DNA of 64,000 nt from Lagopus muta (lineage: Eukaryota; Chordata; Aves; Galliformes; Phasianidae). Location of the stretch: assembly GCF_023343835.1 (NCBI RefSeq), contig NC_064434.1:10025505-10089504 (forward strand), given 5' to 3'. Both the position numbers and the translations under genes were made by a program. The notes below the pieces were generated by a model. That model was given only the letters and a program-made list of their open reading frames with translations. It did not search any database and was not told the origin of the DNA. Shown in pieces: positions 13,453-25,400 of this stretch (its first letter is position 1; each line of letters opens with the position of its first letter).

Positions 13453-13600
13453 GTTGGGTGCTCTGTCCCTGGAATCATTCAAGGTCAGATTGGTTGGGAC
13501 TCTGAGCACCTGATGGAGCTGTAGGACCTGTTCATTGCAGGGGGGTTGGACTAGATGATCTTTAAAGGTCTAACTCAAGAGAATCAATGATTCAATAATT

Positions 13601-14002
13601 ATATGAAATATTCGTATCTACATTATTATGAGACAAAGCAATGTGTCACATCCAGAGACTGTAGGAAGTAAAGGCTTGCTTGCTCTCAGGCATGCCTAGA
13701 ACAGGGACTACTAACCTGATCACTGACCCACCTTCATTCCTTAGCTCAGTGTTTGGGCACTTGTTTCCTTCTTGTGAGTTGGTGAATGCGGCAGGAATTT
13801 CACTGTGAATGGAAACACAAATTTGGTCTTATGCTCTGCCTACTGATACTGGGTTTCAAACACTCAAACTAGTTAGCCAGTGAATGAGCATCTAGTAAAA
13901 ACCTCTGTCTTGAAGAGTTCATTATCCTAAGAGACTCAGAAAAATAGAAGTTTGTCTAAAGCAACAGATTAACATGTTATAACCTGGGCTTTGATCCTGT
14001 AC
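13601..14002. other. Short unique interval between CR1 pieces
   Basis: I see nothing recognisable in these 400 bases. Confidence 0.6.
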
Positions 14003-14397
14003 TGCATTACCCTGGGTAGCCCATTCCAGCACATGACAACTGCCTCAGAGAAGAGAGAACATCCAACCTTCATTTCCCCTGACATAACTTGAGGCCATTC
14101 CCTCTAGTCCTATTGCTAGTTAAATGGGAGAAGAAGCCAACTCCCACTTCACCACAATCTCCTTTCAGGTAATTGTAGAGAGCAATAAGGTCACCCTGGA
14201 GCTTCCTCTTCTCCAGACTGAACAATCCCAGCTCCTTCAGCCTCTCCTCATAAGGCCAGTGCTCCATACCCCTCACAGCTTCATTACTCTTCTCTGAACA
14301 TACTCCAGGGCCTCGATGCCTTTCATAAAGTGAGGGGCCCAAAACTGAACACAATACTCAAGATGCATCCTCACCAGTGCTGAGTACAGAGGGATGA
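14003..14397 (-). mobile_element. CR1 ORF2 3' fragment lacking its tail
   Basis: Read on the minus strand, this is CR1 ORF2 C-terminal sequence. The open stretch 14070-14354 contains [38 protein letters not shown] and [13 protein letters not shown]. The piece stops at TGGGTAGCCCATTCCAG (plus strand) and has neither the last part of ORF2 nor the octamer tail. Unusually, the missing 3' part lies next door at 14408-14579 in the same orientation but on the wrong side. Confidence 0.92.
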
Positions 14398-14407
14398 TAT
14401 CATATAT

Positions 14408-14579
14408 CAAAGAATCGTAGAATCATTAATGTTGGAAAAGGCCACTAAGATTACCAAGTTCAACCATTAACCCATCCCCACCATACCCACAAACCTATAT
14501 CACTCAGTGAGATATCTACCCTTTTCTTAAGCACCTCCAGAGGTGGTGACTCCACCAACAACCTAAGCAACCCATTCCA
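14408..14579 (-). mobile_element. CR1 3' terminus fragment
   Basis: The plus strand begins AGAATCGTAGAATCATTAAT and runs through GTTGGAAAAGGCCAC, CACCTCCAGAGGTGGTGAC and CAACCCATTCCA. This is the complement of the last 170 bp of a CR1. It ends where the preceding fragment (14003-14397) begins in element coordinates, sharing only about 20 bp of content. Confidence 0.88.
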
Positions 14580-14633
14580 TCATAAAGTCTCAGATCAGTT
14601 TTTAAGTAAATGTGTGATATTTCTTCAGACCAG

Positions 14634-14700
14634 ATTTTTTTTTTTCCTACCCCCTCTCTCCCCTCCCCCCTCCCCCCTACTCCTCTGCTTTTCTTCTATT
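14634..14700 (-). other. C-rich polypyrimidine tract with G-quadruplex motif
   Basis: A nearly pure pyrimidine strand carries four C runs at 14650-14677 (5, 4, 6 and 6 C, separated by 5, 1 and 1 bases). On the minus strand this is G6-A-G6-A-G4-AGAGA-G5, which satisfies the G-quadruplex rule with very short loops. The flanks are T-rich, so the tract could also form triplex DNA. Confidence 0.85.
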
Positions 14701-17700
14701 TGTCCTCATTCCTGATACCATGCTTTTAAGGTGGTTTTAGAAATTCTTTACGAGTTTGGATCTGGCCATATATATACTCTACAATATATTCTATTGATTT
14801 ATAATTTTTCTACACTATTTCTCTCTCTCTATTTCTCTGTATTTCAGTACTACTGTAACTTGATACGGTGAAGCTGTAATTCTGTACTTTGCCCTGAAGT
14901 GTAGCCATCAAAGAAAAGACAACAGTTCAGTAAGTGCTTTGCACATGTAACTCCTGACAGCCTAAACTTTCATTTTTGCACTTATGCATCATAAACATGC
15001 CATGAGTGAGATTGATTAGGATTACTTATATCTATCATAAGCCATTTTTATACTGCATGTGTGGTGGAAGAGCTGTAACTGCACGTTAAAATGAGGTCTT
15101 TTCTGTCCAAATTGCTTTGAATCACTGCACTCATTTAGTAACGGCTCTGTGCTCTCCTGATACGTTGCAAATGTTCCATGCCTGCAACACCTACAACAAG
15201 ACTCACAGTTGTAATCTTTGCAGAGCCAGGTATAGTGGTGAATGCCAAAAATTCTTCTGGTATTTTTTTCAAAGGCTAAGTGTATTTGTGCATAAGTGTC
15301 TACGTGTGTCAGTCTTCAGAATTGAAACAGACCTCAAGACACACGATGCTCATGTGCCTGGCTCATGCTTATGCCTGTGAACAGTCAGAACATCACCTCT
15401 TCTTGCAGGAATAGAGGTTACATGGAGCTACAATAAAGTGACCATAGTAGATCTGCAGCTATCAATGAGAAGCATGCTCGTCTTAAGCCACCCACTGCAG
15501 ATACCAGATGTGAATGACCATCAGCTGCTTTTTGGGATGTCATTTTTTTTTTCCTTTTCCTTTTGAAATGTTTCTTCCAAAAATCCTTAGTCTGTTTTGA
15601 GTTTCTTTCGTGATCTTTTTCATCCTCACGCAAAATGAATAAATTTGGAATACCTTTTCATTTACGTACTAGTATCTGATAAGGGGAAGCATTTCTGATG
15701 TACAACATAAGAAAATAACACAAGACAAATGTTCAGCTTCTGCATAAAGAGAGTCTAATTTTCAAGTGTGCTGTACATCAAGGTGGTTATTGGGCAAATA
15801 TTAAGGAATGTATCACTATAATAGATGATGGAAAGGAACATCTTACATGAATACAGTCTTATATGACTTGGTATATCTAGAATGTCCTTAAAGAAAAATG
15901 AAAAAAAAAAGTAATTTCAAGCCTTTTACTTTGCCAGACAGTAAGTGGAGTAAAATCCTTGAGTTCTGAGCTTGTGTTGCACAGATGTAGATTACACCAG
16001 GGCTGTGTGAGCAGAGGCAGCACATGCTGATATTTGGGCATGAGAAGCTTGGCATTTGCTCATGTATCTTTGGTGGGTACAGCCTGAAAGCTGTGCAAAA
16101 CTTTTGCCTTTTCAAACTGACAGGTTAGAAGGCATTGAACAAGGATGCTCAGGAGAGGTAGTGTGAACTAACTCTTAAAGTGGATTAGGTAAAGATAATT
16201 AAAAAGCTTCAAAAATGCATTCAAAAGAAAAGGATTCCAATTATGTATATCTATCTTTGCTTTCCAAAAGAACACAGGATACCAAACTTACAGATTATGC
16301 ATGGGCTTAAGACAATGCAAATGTGAAATAAGATTTATTAGTTGAAACCTGTAACCAAGAATGGAGTTTTATAGATTTTACATCACACGCCCAGGAGTAT
16401 AAAGAATCCACAGTCATTATCTTGTCTTGGCTGATGGGCAGAGTGACTTGATGTGGTGCACTGTGAATTGGAACCATGAAAATGCATTCCACTGCCAATG
16501 ACCTGCATTCTTATGGTTAATTTTAAATTTTATTAAAAAAAAAAAAAAAGAAGAATAAATGGAAACAAAACAGAAGTTAAAACAATGTCCCACTGAATGA
16601 AAACTGGAACAGACCAATTGCTGAAAAGCGATTCCTACATATATGCTATTTCATGACACATCTAAGGAAAAATGCAGTGGAAAAAAATCTCTGTGAAGCT
16701 CTATATGTGTTCGGTTATGTGAGGTGTGTTACTTTCCACCTGTATTTCTGAAATAAGGTGTAATTTGAAGAGAGGCAGGGTTGCTTTTGGAAGGTGAGAT
16801 AGCTCACTTTGTTGTGTAAGTCAAGTGCAATGGCAGCACACCACAGATGTATGCCACATGTTGCACACATTTTAATAGTCAGTAGCAAAGGTTCTTATTG
16901 TATGAGAGCATACAATATAAGAATAACGTTCATTTCATGAAAGCAGGTGAAATAAATCCCATTGAGATGTATGTCATATGGAATGCATAATGGATGATAG
17001 TCCAGATGAATCCAAAAAAGAAACGTGCTATGCGTGCAGCTGAGATAGGGAAGCCTGTGGTAAATTCTGCCCTCTGTCTATGAGGCTTTGGCTCAGGACA
17101 GGGATTCTTGTCATGCATTTCTGCCAAATATGTTAGCATTTAACCCATACGTATTACCATATATGGGTATCTACTTAAGCACTTTTGTGTTTACCATGTG
17201 TGTATTTTTTTTTTCATTCTCATTCTGTCAGAACTGCTTAGTTAAAAACTGAGTGGGCCTAATGATTGTTGGGTTTTCATTTACTCTAGAAAAAACACAC
17301 ACTTTTGCCTTAGAATAAGCAGAATGCATGAAAGAAAGGAAAAAAAAATAAAAATAAAATTCTCAATTAGAGAGCATTGCAAGGAAATTCTGTCCTCAAA
17401 AATATCCTAGCTACTACAGCCATTGTGAGGTACACCATGTAGGTAACTGTAGAAGTTGGACTTTCATCCAGTGAGTGATAGGGTTCCATTTTACAATGGC
17501 CATTTCAGGTGGAAACTGTTGTCCAAGACAAAAAAGCAACATCAACTGTTGCCAGTTTGTCCACTTCTGACTTTTCCTGGGATCTTATTCCAGTAATTGT
17601 CATAGTGGTAGTTATATCAGATAGTAAATAGAAAGCTCCCTTATAAGATGGCATTTCAATTATTAATAATTTTGACTAAATTCAGATGACAGAGGTCCAG

Positions 17701-20046
17701 AAATAAAACATAGCCTTTTACCAGAATGTTAATGCAGAAAATCAGGCTGCTTATTTGGGTCGCTAAATATGGATTTACTGCCTAATGTTTGTGTTTTACA
17801 TTAGATTTGCTTGAGTAACATTGGAAATCTTACATTCTTGGCCTGAACAAGTGAGTAGTGTGTCTTTAAAGAAAAAAAAAAAAAAAAGCCGAAAAAACGA
17901 AAAACCCCAGAGCCTTCATTAGGTTTTGTGCTAACCAACATTCCTATGTTTTATATTGAAACTAACATGAAACAATCTTTCCAGATGGAAGAAAATATAA
18001 CTTCTAGGGTCAGGAAAGGGGTACATAAAATTCTGGCAAATTAGAAGGAGAAGTCTACAGGGGCTAAAAAGCTCATTAATATATGCTTTAATCCCCTTGT
18101 GGATCATTGTGGTTTGGACCTGCAGAAAGTGAAATGAGAAAATGCTACCACAAGCTGACCAGTTTTAGTGCTGAAAGGCAATATCCACAGTGTTCCTCAG
18201 GCTTCCTGGGAATGAAAGGCCTTCGATGGATATGTCTATACATTCTATCAGACAGCTGACTGAGCAGATGCCTGCCCTAAATGAACACATCTCAGACTAT
18301 GGCGTGAACTCCAATAGAAAGCATGCACCTAGACAGGAGTCACTATTGTTCAGAAAGTACACTTCAGATGCACTGTACTTTTAAAGCTGTTTTTGTTGAA
18401 AAATACAAACAAACAAACAAAAGCCCAACAACTGTTGGATATTCCAGTTTTGTTTTCAAGACAGAATATCAAGAACCTTCAGCTTATTCCATGATTTAGT
18501 GAATCTACCTAGATACAGCATCTGTAACTCCTTTAAGTGGTATTTAGTATTTTGATAAGAAGATTTTACTGTTTTTCTGTCATTAAACTTTACTAGACTA
18601 TGCTAGTAGATTGAATTTTGAAAGTACAGCTTCTTCTGCATATAAATTTGGCTTGATAATATCAGTGAACAGGTCTCAGTTCCTTTTATTGTCCTCCTTT
18701 TCTACTCTAGGTTTTGTTGTTTCAAGCTTCTTAATTTTCCAGAGTTCACAGCAAAGGGCACAAAGTCAAAGAATGAGAACGAGTGTTTTTTAACCATTTC
18801 AGCTACAACACCTGACTCTTGGCACCTCTTGTACAGGGCTGGAAGTGAAATTTATTTTGTATAAGTAATGATATGAATGAGACTAAAAGGCAAGAGCTGA
18901 AGTTTCAGGAAGAAGCAGGAAAGTTGAGAACATTAAGGTAGTACTGTATGAATTTCACCAGTCGTTTGTCCATTAGCAAAGTGAATGTCCCTGGACTTGC
19001 AGGCATTTGAGGATGCTCTTTGAGACGCAGCCCATACATTTCATACCTGACAAAGGAAAACGTGATTTACAACTGGGCCAAATGGGCTTCTCAGATCCAA
19101 GCATCCTACTGGAGGAAGTTCCTGCACACAAACTAGCTTCTATGTCCCTTCAGCTCTTTCTCTGTCTCTCATGCATATGCAACATTTGTGTGTGTTACTC
19201 ATATAGTACAAGTAACTGTTGATTACTTCAAGGCATTGGATCAACAGAAGCTCAGCAGTGAAGCAGTTCTTTCAGCCAGGAACCTGAAATATTTCTGCAA
19301 TGTTTCCTAAACATTAACAGGAACCAGGAGGTATTTTGATAGACTTGTAAATTTAAACTCATTTATAACAAATACTGAACTTATTGGTTTATTATGCCAG
19401 CAGGAATTACATATTGTATTATAAAATCAAAGGCCAACATAGTTCAGATATCTTCAGCTATAATTAAGACTTCCACGTATTTTACAAGATTCAAGAGAGA
19501 AGTACTATAAAATCCATAGACTTTATTCATTAAAAAAGCTGCTTATGTAATCAATCCACATTTTTTCAGCGTGTTTTATGGGAATCTTGGAATACCTATA
19601 CTAAATACATATTGTACAATTTCAGTTATATTTATAGTATTTATGACTGTGGATCTACGAATATAGACAAGGAATGGCTGCTAGTCAGTGTTTTTTTCTT
19701 TTTTTTTTAAAATATTTATCATTTACAGTACCATGCAACTGTATGCACAGATAATGTCACTTGTGATCAGACCCCATGCTGGCAGCATGATTGCTACTAC
19801 ATTTGTAGCTGAGAGTGTGCAGGATTGGAGCTCTGATCTGCACATAGTGGTGGGATACCTTCAGAGGAATTGTGTTATAATGAGAGCTTCTCAAACTAAG
19901 TTTGTTTGAAGAATGCCCTCAGAAGAAGCATAGGAGCAGCTCCTGGTCGCATGCCTTCTGACTTCCATGTCTGTTTAAGTTTCCCAGACCAGGATTCCAG
20001 TCCCATGCTTTCACCTGGTTGATCATTCTGTTAATTTAAGGGTCTA
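14701..20046. other. Unique AT-rich non-coding stretch
   Basis: I find no supported gene. Homopolymer and simple tracts include A-runs at about 15899-15910, 16535-16549 and 17871-17888, an A/T-rich patch at about 17339-17360 and an AAAC repeat at about 18403-18421. The open frames are all 90 codons or fewer and unrecognised. Confidence 0.65.
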
Positions 20047-20130
20047 GTCCACATGGTTCAGTGGACATGGTGGGGATTTTGATGCTTACAGTAGATGATC
20101 TTAGTGGTCTTATTGAACCTTAATGACTCC
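20047..20130 (+). mobile_element. Short CR1 3'-end remnant
   Basis: ACATGGTTCAGTGGACATGG, TGGGGATTTTGATG and AGATGATCTTAGTGGTC follow the order of the CR1 3' UTR, which usually reads like ACATGGTTTAGTGGGCATGG then AGATGATCTTAGAGGTC. The final octamers are degraded (TAATGACTCC). It is old and short. Coding sequence upstream is no longer recognisable. Confidence 0.7.
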
Positions 20131-22084
20131 AACACCTGTGTTGCCATCCCTGTCCCATGCATCTTGCTGTATCCTGAAACACAGCTGTGCAAATGTTGCT
20201 CTGAGTATAGTTCTGCTCACATGCTTCAAAATAGTGCATCATTGCTGGTAGCTACAGAGTCAGCTCCAGTTGTGTTTATATGCAAGGCAGTGGCAGTCAC
20301 AGGTCCTGGTGTGGCAGGGGTACAGTCTCCTGGGATTGGTGAGGTATTTATCCCACTATACTTGTAAGATACTGTGCATGAGCAAGACTGGATGCTAGCA
20401 CTGGCAACAATTTGAAAAGTCCACATATAATTTACAATGTTCTAGTGCAGGCGGTTTGCTTATAACTGACATCATTACTGCTATTGAAGTAAATAGTCTC
20501 TGAGGTGCAAAATTTCTGTGTCGCTAGCAATCCAAACTCGTTTGATACTCCAATGACATTGGACATTTGCTAAAAAGGCATCTGAAGTCAGAGACGGGGA
20601 AGTATTCTCAGAAAGCTACCTACCTAATGTCCATGCAAGCTTAGAGATTTCCTAATCCACTTAATGGTTTTCTAGCTTTGAATTAAGAAGTGTCACCTCC
20701 ACAGCTTGAGAGCTCTATTCAGTTAAGAGGGTGGCCTCCAGTTATGCTTGGGAAGTGCTTGTGAATTTGCTGGCTGTATCTGCAATTAATTTGTTCTGGA
20801 GAAATGTCTTAAAATAACTTGTAGACATTCCCACAGGAACCTCAACTTGAAAATACAAGAAGAATCAGGCAGGATCAGATTCAAAGTGATGCATTGTTCA
20901 CATCTGTGATCAGCATTTTGATGCAGAATACTGCACTGTATGGTTTTGCTACAGACATTTTCTCTAATAATCAACCTTAGTACAAAACATCTGAAGTAGG
21001 ATGATGCAAAGAGCAAACTACTACATAATTCACTACAATATGGCAAGATTTATTTATCCAAAGAGATTTCAAATGGACGTTTAGATACTGCCACTGTGGC
21101 AGATGAATTAGCATGGGAAACTGCTGCTGATTCTACTTTCCAGTAGATTTAGTACATTACCAGAACACCATGGGCTGGAAAAAATTATAATCTACAAATG
21201 GAAAATTGAAATATACTGAAATCTAACCAGGGAGTCAGAGGAACATGTCTCCTGGAATGGCTCCTGTGTTGGCAGAAGTGACTGGGCAGTGATCCCAGAG
21301 TGTATTAATCTACAGTCGTGGAGCTAGCACAGGAAGGTCATTTAGTTATTATGAAAATAAAATAGATTTTATAAACTGAAGTTTGGTGATCACGAAAGGA
21401 TTATTCTCCTACTAGTTTTATTCAAGAGTGTCTACTGGTTAGGCTAGGGCAGCAAGACTAGCTGCTGCAGGGTTAGAGATTGTCCCCAGCCTGGGACAGC
21501 ATGGCTTCCACCCACACAGCTTGGATTCTTGTCTTCTTCCAAACAAGATAGCTATATCCATGCTGCTTGTTGGGCACAGTCCCCAAACTGTACTGAGATT
21601 TATGACTGAGAATGGTATCTGGCAGGAACTACAGCTGTGACAGAGAGGGTGTTAACAGTTAAGGAGCACAGGCAATTGTCATTCACTGTTTTAGCCAGCA
21701 CTTTCTCCTCATTTTATTCACTTATACAGACAGCCTGTGTGTCTTACAACAGCTGTCTGCACAAAATATCCTGTGGCTGTCCATTGGCCTCCAGGAGCAG
21801 CTTAGGATGCAGTTGTGAGAGGGGAAATTTTGAATCCTAGAAGGCAAAGAGAACAGGACACAAGACTGAGATACTTCCGACCAAATTTTAGTGTTCTAGA
21901 TGTTAGATGACTAGGTTTAAATTACTCACCTTAGATTGCATTTACAGATTGAAACAAGAATTTACACAGGGCAAGCCAGGTCAACCTAAGCTGAAGCTTT
22001 GATTCAGGTTAGATGAATAGCACGTTAGAGGCAATTGCTTCTCTCCCTTGACTAAGAGGAGCCTACAATGATTTACACAACCGA
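20131..22084. other. Unique non-coding stretch
   Basis: I see no gene and no clear repeat in these 2 kb. Confidence 0.6.
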
Positions 22085-22420
22085 GTTTCTGATCATAGGA
22101 TCATTAGGGCAATTTCATTTCGTGTTTTTAAAATGTCTGAGGATGGATACTGCACAACATCTTTGGGTAGTCTGTTCCCAAACCTAACTGTCCTATAAGT
22201 GAAAAGATTTTTCCCTATATAGAGTCAGAACCCCTTTTCTTTATAAAAAGTTAGAAACTCTTCTGTTTCATTTTTGTCATTTATCAGTATGGCCTCCTTG
22301 TGTCATGTGCCACCATGGACAGCCTGACTCTGTCTTTCTGGCAATTTCTTTGTAGGCCCTGTTCAGCTATTGTTAAGTCCTTCTGAAGGAAGTCAGCTCC
22401 CTCAGTGTTTTATAAGGCAA
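22085..22420 (-). mobile_element. Ancient CR1 3'-end fragment
   Basis: The plus strand begins with the degenerate tail ATCATAGGATCATTAGGG and continues with GATGGATACTGCACAACATC, TTGGGTAGTCTGTTCCC, AAAAGATTTTTCCCTATAT and AGAACCCCTTTTCTTTA. These follow the minus-strand order of an old CR1 3' end and ORF2 C-terminus. Divergence is high and no frame survives. The right limit is uncertain. Confidence 0.75.
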
Positions 22421-22453
22421 TCAACCAATCCAATCAACCACTTCCAATCAACC
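22418..22453. repeat. CAATCAACC short tandem repeat
   Basis: CAATCAACC occurs at 22418, 22431 and 22445, so the repeat period is 13 to 14 bases. It sits at the edge of the old CR1 fragment. Confidence 0.7.
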
Positions 22454-25400
22454 TTTGGTTGCTTTTTGCAGAACTGATTTGTGTATTGGTATCTTTCTTG
22501 TACTGGGGAGAGCAACATTATATTTAAAGGATTTTCACCACACTCCTGACAGCAAATGTATAGGGAGCAGCTGTCAGAGAAAGTTCTGAGTGAGAAAAGG
22601 AGATAAAGGAATATTCTGAAAGATTACAATGAGATTTAAGATATAGGCTTGTAACATTTCCAAACTAACCAACTTAAGCAAATCCCATGTCAAATGTGTT
22701 GTTTAGGATTTCTCTGTTCCATGTTAATTCCAGCTGGAGCCCAGGTATCATATAAGATAGGAAATTAAAGCTTTCCATTACTCCTCCATTACTCCTGATG
22801 ATAGCATCAATATTTGTTTGCTCTAGATGTACATAGAATCATTGCATCAATTTTCACATGAAACTGAAGCTTGCAGATGACCTTGCCAACATATATGTTG
22901 CCTAGAGAAGTTCAAAACCTGGACTTCTGAATGTCTGAAATTCTCTTTAGTGCTTTTGTATGGATTGCCTACAATCTCCTATATTACCTGCACAAGTAGC
23001 AAGAACTACTTGGATCAGACCTGTGATATGTATTTGGCTGGGAAGATAAAAACGAGGATAATTGAAAATATACGAAGACATTTATGCTCCAGTGCTTGAG
23101 GAAGCACAGGAAGGTACCCCACCCATCATAGCAAAACCATATCCTAGAGTGACTCAAAGTGAGGAAACCTTAAGAACTAGGAACAACCAATGGATGCTCT
23201 AGAACAAAACTCTGGGAGTTGCAGAGTCAGCATCAAAATCTGTGCTACTATTCACTAAAGTGGGGAACAGTCTTTTACACAAACACTCAGTTGTGTACTG
23301 GCTCTTCAGAACTGGCTCCCTCTAACAGTCTGCTTGAGCTCCCAGGGCATTGTACTTGACCCTGGAGCTCCTCCAGATATTTTGTATAATCTGTATAGCC
23401 TTATGACACAGTTATGATTGTGTGTATTTTTGTTTTCTTCTAGTTCAGACTGCTTGAAACAATTTCTCGAGCCATACTGCAGTCCATCAGCAGGGTTCTT
23501 TTGTGGCATCCAAATAAAATTATGTGCTGCTGCAGGGGCTAATGTTTGGGGACACCACTGGACAATTCCAGAGAGTGGGAGCCAAGTCCCATGCAGTGTT
23601 GTTCTCGGTGCCAGGTTGAGAAGATTCTAAGTACAAACTAATTTCTGAATTATCCCTAGGCATTCTCTGGGGAGGGTGAGTTGTCAGCTGCCCTGCTGCC
23701 CCAAACTTCATTAACTGCCTTCTCCATTGAGGAGTGTAGACATCTGGTAATACGTCTAAATTAACTAAATGAGCACTGATATACAACACTGTTAAACTGT
23801 TGGAAACATTCAGTGCTTTTGGCTTGGATCAGTACTGTACTTATTCTGAACGTCACCCTGAACTTACCATGCTGGACCCAAAAGCTCAGATAGAGTCATC
23901 ATCTGAGAAAGGACTGCTGGCTCTTCCCTACCTAAATACACATCAGACAGAGAGCTGAAAAAAAGAAATGAAGAAAGAAACAAAGTACTGTTTACACTAC
24001 ATCCATGTTTTCATTTGCTTTATGTTTTATCAGCCATCAGGCAAAAGGGCAAGAGAGAAAGCTAAAAATTCACTGCCAAAGGCAGAGAAAAGAAATAAAC
24101 AGCAACAACAATGAGAGGGAAAAAAAAAAAAAGCCAAAAGGTAATTTTGAGATAAATCCTCAACTTCTAAGCTGGAGAGCCAGAGTTGGGTATTGTTAAT
24201 GAATCATTAGCCCTGCCTTAATCACAACATCTCTTTCTTTGTTCTCACACCCCACTGCTTTTTCGCAGCCGGAGACACTTGGGCTTTCAGAAGTGACAGT
24301 GCTCCTCACGAGCACGGCTCACGCTGGTTGTAATGGACACATCTGTGCTTGCAGTGTTTGTCTGTCATCTCCACTGTTTGCTTTTAGCAGCACGAGCAGG
24401 AGAGTGGGATGGCACGTGTGTATATGTGTGTGTGAGCTGCAGTGAGAATGCAGAGACCACTTAAAACCCCGCTAAGCCTCTCTGTTTCTCAGTGCTGTAT
24501 TTATTGCATTTCACTTTGTAGTCAGAGGAATGGGGTATTTTTTAAAAAAAGAAATTTTACTCCCAATTGTTTTTACTACAACATAAATTTGCTGACTCTT
24601 TATTAGTCAGTAAGAACTTAGGCAACCCTTGGTGAGACTTGATTTTCTATTGAAATATGTGCAGCTTTGCCCTGGAAGCAGGCTTTTAAGCTGAGTAACA
24701 AAAGCTTACAGACAAAATGTCCTCTTTGCAGAGGCAGCACTGCTTTATTTTGCACAAGTTTTCCTCCACCACTGCTCCCCAGATCAGCTCCCCACTGTGG
24801 TGTCAGTGCTGGTGAATGAAAAGGGGATGTGGTATGGGCTGGGACCCTCGCAGGCAATTCATGTTAAGCCCTTAAACTGGTCTGAAGCACTGATGTGGCC
24901 CTGGGCAGCAAGCAGTCTCCTGCACAATGTCTGGAGAGGTTTGGGAACCATCTGGACCTGTTTCTGATGCAGTGGGAGTGCAGCTGTGTGGCTGTGATCA
25001 TGCTATGTCCCTCATCCAGAGACCTAGTCCTGGCTTGCTTTATTTGAAGTGACAAGAACTCAGTATCTGCTTTCTTTCTTTATTTTTTTTTCCTTTCCTA
25101 GAAGCATCTTACATAACTATTTTCTTAGGCTCTGGTTTTATGATGAAGGTGGCATGAATGATTATCTCTGTGGTTTCATTTCTTATCAGTGTGAGATGAG
25201 GTTTTTACCCCACACCAATGCTACTGGCTCTTTTCTTACACTGAAGAAAATGAGGGAGAACTCTACTGCTACTCTTAATCAGTGAAACAGCTTGTTTTCC
25301 TTGCAACTGTAGAAGAAATAGCCACAAAATTCCACTTGGGAAGGACTGAGAAGACCTGGTTTTGATATCCTTTCTCTTTCACTAACTAAGATTTTATTTT

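Larger units (their letters stand above)
11790..13600 (+). mobile_element. Old plus-strand CR1 3' end, split by a nested CR1
   Basis: The host element is visible as two pieces. The left piece (about 11790-11847) reads GGAACAGGTTGCCCAGAG, the CR1 segment just upstream of the ORF2 stop. The right piece (13453 to about 13600) continues the same element with TCCCTGGAATCATTCAAGG, CTCTGAGCACCTGATGG and the tail TTGGACTAGATGATCTTTAA. Joined across the insert, the order matches CR1 exactly. A minus-strand CR1 fills 11848-13446. Terminal octamers are decayed (AGAATCAATGATTC). The left limit is approximate. Confidence 0.9.

Noticed and set aside
22829..22905. Possible CR1 tail at TAGAATCATTGC
   Set aside because: The sequence after the tail-like word does not follow the CR1 3' UTR, so the match is likely chance.
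23330..23640. Possible LTR or retroposon around AAATAAAATTATGTGCTGC
   Set aside because: A polyadenylation-like word and modest G+C content are not enough; no termini, target duplication or second copy could be seen.
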